DNA of 64,000 nucleotides, from positions 682,001-746,000 of the forward strand of contig CAVXNJ010000012.1 of assembly GCA_963763135.1 (NCBI GenBank), given 5' to 3'. Shown here in pieces: positions 59,876 to 64,000 of this stretch. Position 1 is the first letter of the stretch. Each line of letters starts with the position of its first letter. The position numbers and the translations under genes were made by a program. Source of the DNA: JANMZO01 sp963763135 (GTDB taxonomy: Bacteria; Actinomycetota; Acidimicrobiia; Acidimicrobiales; JANYDT01). Below the pieces are notes generated by a model, which worked only from the letters and a program-made list of their open reading frames with translations, ran no database searches and was not told where the DNA came from.

Positions 59876-59914
59876 CTTCCCGGCAACGAAGGATCCCTAC
59901 CCTTCGCTGACGAT

Positions 59915-59945
59915 GGCGCTCGCTCCTTACGAAGGGGCGAGCGCC
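59915..59945 (-). terminator. Hairpin spanning the acyl-CoA synthetase stop codon
   Basis: GGCGCTCGC (59915-59923) pairs with GCGAGCGCC (59937-59945); the loop contains the minus-strand stop TAA. Confidence 0.45.
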
Positions 59946-61570
59946 TGTTCTTTGGCCCAGCGATAGTCGGCCTTTCCGGCCGGGCTCCGTTGGATGTGAT
60001 CCCGGAACACAAAGGCCTTCGGCAACTTGTAGCGCGCCAAATGCGCGCCGGCCAACTTCAACAGGTCCTCGGGCGTTGCCTGGGCATCTGGGCGCAATTT
60101 CACGATCGCCACGACCTCACTCCCCCAGCGTTCCGACGGGCGACCGCACACCACAACGTCAGCAACCGCAGGGTGAGCGATGATCGCCTGCTCGACCTCC
60201 TCGGCGAAGATCTTCTCCCCACCGGAGTTGATCGTCGCCGAGTCGCGACCGTGCAGTTCCATGCGGCCGTCAGCCAGCAATTTGGCGCGGTCGCCGGCGA
60301 CGACGTAGCGCACCCCGCCGATGGTCGGAAACGTCGCGGCGGTCTTTGCGGCATCGCCGAGATATCCGAGCGGAATCCGACCGGCCGTCGCCATCCATCC
60401 CAGTTCATCGGTGCCGGGAGGGAGCGGATGGGTCAGATCGGCTGAGAGAACGTGAACGTTCGGACTGAGATCGAATACCGAGGCCGCAACACCCTCAGAT
60501 GTCGACATCGAGGTGCCGGTCGAGCCGGCTTCCGACGTGCCGAGCCCGTCGCCGACGGTCACGTGCGGTAGGCGCGCCACGAGACCTTGCTTGGCGCCGG
60601 CGCTCAGGTTGGCGCCTCCGTTCATGATGATCTTAAGCGCGCTTAGGTCATAGGTTTGTCGGTCGAGTTCGTCGAGCAGCGGCCGAGCGAACGCGTCGCC
60701 GACGATCTGAAGCATCGTGACCCTTTCGCGCTCGACGACCCGCCAAACTTCGACAGGGTCAAGCGACCGAACCGCCGACGGAATTACACAACGGTTGCCA
60801 TGGGTGAGGGCGGTGAGGGCGTTCCACTGCGCCGCCCCGTGCATGAACGGAGCGGTCGGCATATTGCGAAAACGATCACCTCGGGCCACCGCCTCGGCGA
60901 CGATTTCATCCAGCGATTCGAATTCCCTCTTCGTCTTCGTGCTCGTTCCTCCGAGCGCCGATACGAAGATGTCAGCCTGGCGCCAGAGCACCCCCTTCGG
61001 CATACCTGTCGTTCCGCCCGTGCACAGCACGTAGAGATCATCTGGTGACGGGACCACCGACGGGGGGTCTACCGGTTGGGAGGAAAGTATGTCTTCATAC
61101 CATTCCGCTCCTGGAAGAAGGTCATTCTCAGATTCATCACCGACCTGCAAAAAGGTCCGCAAGGTGGGCACCAGGGTCCGAACTCGATCGAGGATGGGTG
61201 CGAACGTCGAGTGGTAGACGATCGCCGTCGCCTTCTGATCGTTCAGGAGATACACGAGTTCGTCGTCGACATAGCGATAGTTGACGTTGAAGGGAGCCAC
61301 CCGGGCCGCGAACGAACCGACGTTGGCCTCGAGGAACTCGCGGCAGTTGTACATGTAAAGCGCCAGATGGTCCTGACCGGACTCGTGGTTGGTGAGCGAC
61401 GCACGTTCCGTGTGGCATCCGAGGCCCCGTTCGACAAGTGCGTTGGCGAACTGGTGAGCCCGGTCCATGAACGTTCGATACGTCAGGCGCACCGCACCCT
61501 GCACGAAATAGTCGCGCTCGGGAACAGCATCTGCGACTGCGGCAGCAACGATCGCGAGATTGAATTCCAT
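59927..61570 (-). CDS. Acyl-CoA synthetase (AMP-forming)
   Basis: From ATG 61570 the protein is 547 residues. It has the ATP loop CTGGTTGMPKGVLWR (about 173-187), the GLGTSEAG adenine motif, the GDRAKL element, and a C-terminal INSGGEKIFAEEVE with the catalytic Lys in SPAGKADYRWAK. It activates a fatty or other carboxylic acid to its CoA ester. It starts 13 bp after the E1 dehydrogenase stop, on the same strand, so the two are probably cotranscribed. Confidence 0.9.
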   Translation of the reverse strand: MEFNLAIVAAAVADAVPERDYFVQGAVRLTYRTFMDRAHQFANALVERGLGCHTERASLTNHESGQDHLALYMYNCREFLEANVGSFAARVAPFNVNYRYVDDELVYLLNDQKATAIVYHSTFAPILDRVRTLVPTLRTFLQVGDESENDLLPGAEWYEDILSSQPVDPPSVVPSPDDLYVLCTGGTTGMPKGVLWRQADIFVSALGGTSTKTKREFESLDEIVAEAVARGDRFRNMPTAPFMHGAAQWNALTALTHGNRCVIPSAVRSLDPVEVWRVVERERVTMLQIVGDAFARPLLDELDRQTYDLSALKIIMNGGANLSAGAKQGLVARLPHVTVGDGLGTSEAGSTGTSMSTSEGVAASVFDLSPNVHVLSADLTHPLPPGTDELGWMATAGRIPLGYLGDAAKTAATFPTIGGVRYVVAGDRAKLLADGRMELHGRDSATINSGGEKIFAEEVEQAIIAHPAVADVVVCGRPSERWGSEVVAIVKLRPDAQATPEDLLKLAGAHLARYKLPKAFVFRDHIQRSPAGKADYRWAKEQALAPS

Positions 61571-61583
61571 AAGCGTACTTACC

Positions 61584-63833
61584 TCACTCGCCGATGGGTC
61601 GACGCACGAGATCACGGACGCCCTGCTCGATTTCCGCTTCACTGAGGAGAACCAGGTTCGCGGCGTCGCCCAGCGGGATGAACGAGTCTTTCGATGTGAC
61701 CCGAGCAATCGGACCGGTGTAGCCACGGTCAACCAGGCCCGTCACCACACCCTCGCTGACACCACCACTACGACGGGTTTCGTCGACCACGAGAACGCGT
61801 CGGGGTCGGCTTGCAAGTACCGCGTCGATGGGCAGCGGAGCGATCCAACGAAGGTCGATCACCTCGCAGCGCACCGGATCGGATTCCGCGGCCAGCCGTG
61901 CCGCAACCCGTAGCGACATCCAGAGTCCGTTGCCCCATGTCACGATCGTCAGATCGGGTTCGTTTCCAACCGCGTCGGTCTCGCGGGAACCGCTGTTGGC
62001 GTCGCTGCGGTCGACGCCGTCGAAGTACCGACGGACGGTACCGATTTCCGCTGCTTCCGACGGGTCAAGTTCATCAAGCCAGAGCCCATCGCCTTCGGTA
62101 TGCAAGTGAGCCTGGTGATACAGCGCGATCGGCTCAAGCATGATTCCGACAGTGCCGTGCTCCAGTGCACTTGTCGCGAGAGCCTCCAGCATCGCGGCAG
62201 CGTCGGAGGGTCGGGCCGGTGACGCAATCACGATCCCCGGAATGTCGCGAAGCACCGCAATCGAGTCGTCGTTGTGGAAGTGGCCCCCAAAGCCCTTCTG
62301 GTACCCGTAACCGGCGATGCGCACGATCATGCCGTTGCGGTAGCGCCCCTGCGAGAAGAACTGCAGTGTCGCCGCTTCCCCGCGGATCTGATCTTCGGCA
62401 TTGTGCAGGTACGCGAGGTATTCGATTTCCGCGATCGGAAGCAGCCCACTAACCGACGTCCCAAGCGCCACCCCGAGAATCGACTGTTCGTCGAGCAACG
62501 TGTCGAACACGCGGCCGGCGCCGAACCGGGTCCGCAATCCTTTGGTCACGCCGTAGACCCCGCCTTTCGCGGCGACGTCTTCACCGAACAGCAATGCACC
62601 GGGGACCCGTTCGATTATGGCCCCGAGGGCTCCGTTGATGGCCTGAGCGAGCGTGGAACCACCCTTTGACGGTGCCGCCGGTATCGGTTCAGCAGACGGC
62701 GGAGCAACCGGTGGTTCGGGTCGCGGAGCGATGGTGGCCATAACTTCGCGGGCCGATGTGAGTTCGCTCCCCGAGGCCAGCCGCCGTTCCGCCAACGCCG
62801 CTACGTGATCGCGACACCGCACATATTCGGCACTCACCGCAGATGCCGGAATCCCGGTCGAACAAAGCGCCCGTGCGGTTCCGAGAATCGGATCGAGCGC
62901 GTGCGACGCCCGGATCTCTTCAACGGACCGGTATCCCCGCTCGACATCGGTTCCGGCATGCCCGAGAAAGCGCACGGTCCGAAGGTGAAGAAAGACCGGT
63001 CGGCGGTGCTTACGCACCCAGTCGACCGCCTCATGACAGGTTTTCAACGTGGCGGCGGCGTCGGCCCCGTCAACGGCAACGTACCGAAGACCCGGTCGGT
63101 TACGGAATGACGCCTCAACCCAACCCGGAGGCGTGCGGACACTGATGCCGAGGCCATTGTCTTCGCACACGAACAGCAATGGAACCGGCAGGTGCTGGTA
63201 GGCGAGATGGCAGGCCGCGTTAATCGCACCGAGAGCAGTCGAATGATTGGCGGAGGCATCACCAAAGGAACAGATGGTGATGGCGTCCGTTGGCCACCGC
63301 AGCGAAACCCCGAGCTTCGGGGCGCGTCCGAGGGCAAAGGCGACGCCCACCGCTCGCGGGAGGTGACTGGCGATTGTGGAGGTCTGGGGGATCACCGCCG
63401 TGTCGGGATGACCGAACACCTTGTGCCGGCCGCCCGCGATCGGCTCGTCGGTGTGGGCGAACATTCCGGCCAGGATGTCGTCGGCGGGATCCGACGGCGC
63501 TTCAGCTTGCGTCGAGCGAGCCACGTAGAACGCCCCCGACCGGTAGTGCAGGAGCGCCGGATCTGTCGATCGGGCCGCGATCGCCACTGCGGCGTTGGCC
63601 TCATGACCGGAGGAGCCGATCGTGTAATACCCGTGTCCCTTTCCCCGGATGCGCCGCGCCAGGAGGTCCGTATGGCGACTCAGGCTCTGCGCTCGAAACA
63701 TCGCCCACAGTTCTTCGGGATCGGCGTCGTGACCGGCCGCCGTAATCGGCTCATCGAGCGAGCCGAGCGCGCTGATCGTGCTGAGCAGGGTCTGGTCAAG
63801 GTAATCCGCCGTCGACGGATCGGCCGCGCTCAT
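61584..63833 (-). CDS. 2-oxoacid dehydrogenase E1, alpha and beta subunits fused
   Basis: The 749-residue protein joins an E1 alpha half (about 1-360: KGHGYYTIGSSGHEA, the thiamine-diphosphate motif GDASANHSTALG ... EDNGLGIS, and the phosphorylation-loop-like HAGTDVERGYRS) to an E1 beta half (about 400-749: LFGEDVAAKGGVYGVTKGL, DTLLDEQSILGVALG, EIEYLAYLHNAEDQIRGEA). It decarboxylates a branched-chain or related 2-oxoacid and passes the acyl group to a lipoyl E2, not seen here. The linker (about 360-400) is Pro/Ala-rich. The acyl-CoA synthetase gene follows. Confidence 0.9.
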   Translation of the reverse strand: MSAADPSTADYLDQTLLSTISALGSLDEPITAAGHDADPEELWAMFRAQSLSRHTDLLARRIRGKGHGYYTIGSSGHEANAAVAIAARSTDPALLHYRSGAFYVARSTQAEAPSDPADDILAGMFAHTDEPIAGGRHKVFGHPDTAVIPQTSTIASHLPRAVGVAFALGRAPKLGVSLRWPTDAITICSFGDASANHSTALGAINAACHLAYQHLPVPLLFVCEDNGLGISVRTPPGWVEASFRNRPGLRYVAVDGADAAATLKTCHEAVDWVRKHRRPVFLHLRTVRFLGHAGTDVERGYRSVEEIRASHALDPILGTARALCSTGIPASAVSAEYVRCRDHVAALAERRLASGSELTSAREVMATIAPRPEPPVAPPSAEPIPAAPSKGGSTLAQAINGALGAIIERVPGALLFGEDVAAKGGVYGVTKGLRTRFGAGRVFDTLLDEQSILGVALGTSVSGLLPIAEIEYLAYLHNAEDQIRGEAATLQFFSQGRYRNGMIVRIAGYGYQKGFGGHFHNDDSIAVLRDIPGIVIASPARPSDAAAMLEALATSALEHGTVGIMLEPIALYHQAHLHTEGDGLWLDELDPSEAAEIGTVRRYFDGVDRSDANSGSRETDAVGNEPDLTIVTWGNGLWMSLRVAARLAAESDPVRCEVIDLRWIAPLPIDAVLASRPRRVLVVDETRRSGGVSEGVVTGLVDRGYTGPIARVTSKDSFIPLGDAANLVLLSEAEIEQGVRDLVRRPIGE

Positions 63834-63901
63834 TGTTCGGTCCGTCGGGGGCAGTCATTGAAACTCATCGACGGAAACGCTACGCCCTCAGGGGTGTCCG
63901 A

Positions 63902-64000
63902 ATGATCGATGGGACCCACGGAGGTGCGCCGAAAGCACCACCGACGCCGGTCGATACAGTGAAAAACACCCAAGATTCACCAATGCTGAGGATCGGATCG
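63902..64000 (+). CDS. Possible start of a plus-strand gene running off the window
   Basis: ATG 63902 opens 33 codons to the window edge, and ATG 63983 in the same frame begins MLRIGS. TACAGT (63955-63960) could be a -10 box. Too short to recognise. Confidence 0.25.
   Translation, partial: MIDGTHGGAPKAPPTPVDTVKNTQDSPMLRIGS

Noticed and set aside
20000..60500. Long open frames opposite or overlapping real genes, such as those opposite the amidohydrolase, CoA transferase and acyl-CoA synthetase
   Set aside because: They follow from high GC and codon bias; translations are Arg/Ser/Pro-rich without domains.
1..64000. tRNA or rRNA genes
   Set aside because: No T-loop GGTTCRANNCC paired with an acceptor stem, and no rRNA-like conserved stretch, was found.

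Overview
The window looks like chromosomal DNA of a high-GC actinobacterium, most plausibly from the class Acidimicrobiia. This is inferred, with no marker gene to prove it. Supporting signs are a SigK/RskA pair beside a fasciclin-domain protein, CofC of coenzyme F420 synthesis, a mycothiol-type maleylpyruvate isomerase-like protein, lysine-rich nucleoid proteins, and many leaderless start codons 6-8 nt after a TANNNT box. I see no rRNA, tRNA, CRISPR array, prophage or insertion sequence.

Layout. 0-6.4 kb: an AfsR/SARP-type regulator (cut by the window edge), two nucleotide-sugar epimerase/dehydratases and a GT2 glycosyltransferase. 6.4-13.1 kb: Nfu-N-like protein, AI-2E-type permease behind a 9-codon upstream ORF, GNAT, DinB/MDMPI-like protein, HAD hydrolase, frameshifted RNase HII with a lysine-repeat head, and a 541-residue unknown. 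13.1-24.8 kb: two molybdopterin oxidoreductases, HxlR regulator, a three-FAS1 protein divergent from sigK-rskA with matching promoters, CofC, a PIG-L deacetylase, and HU followed by a separate histone-H1-like gene. 24.8-35.3 kb: DacB, XseB, XseA, two NifU-domain proteins, scramblase-like protein, hydrolase, nitroreductase, RtcB, ferredoxin and GlnRS. 35.4-38.6 kb: a tandem pair of iron-sulfur PD-(D/E)XK proteins, one apparently dead, and a degenerate EAL-GAF protein. 39-45 kb: ADP-ribosylglycohydrolase, amidohydrolase and CaiB-type CoA transferase in one operon, divergent from a crotonase; the CoA transferase and the crotonase both appear circularly permuted. 45-50.5 kb: DEAD-box helicase, a SipW-type signal peptidase with broken surface-protein genes, and an XRE regulator. 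50.5-54.8 kb: a flavin-based extracytoplasmic electron-transfer operon (ApbE, two FMN-binding proteins, two ferric-reductase-like membrane proteins). 55-64 kb: hydrolase, phytanoyl-CoA dioxygenase, coiled-coil protein, secreted reprolysin-like protease, acyl-CoA synthetase and a fused E1 alpha/beta dehydrogenase.

The most interesting points are the two permuted CoA enzymes around one divergent promoter region, the self-contained SigK-fasciclin circuit, the separately encoded H1-like partner of HU, the active/inactive nuclease pair, and the flavinylation operon with short repeats upstream of one gene. At least seven otherwise conserved genes carry single-base frame changes. I read most of these as sequence errors in a draft assembly, although the cluster at 47.7-49.3 kb may include real decay.
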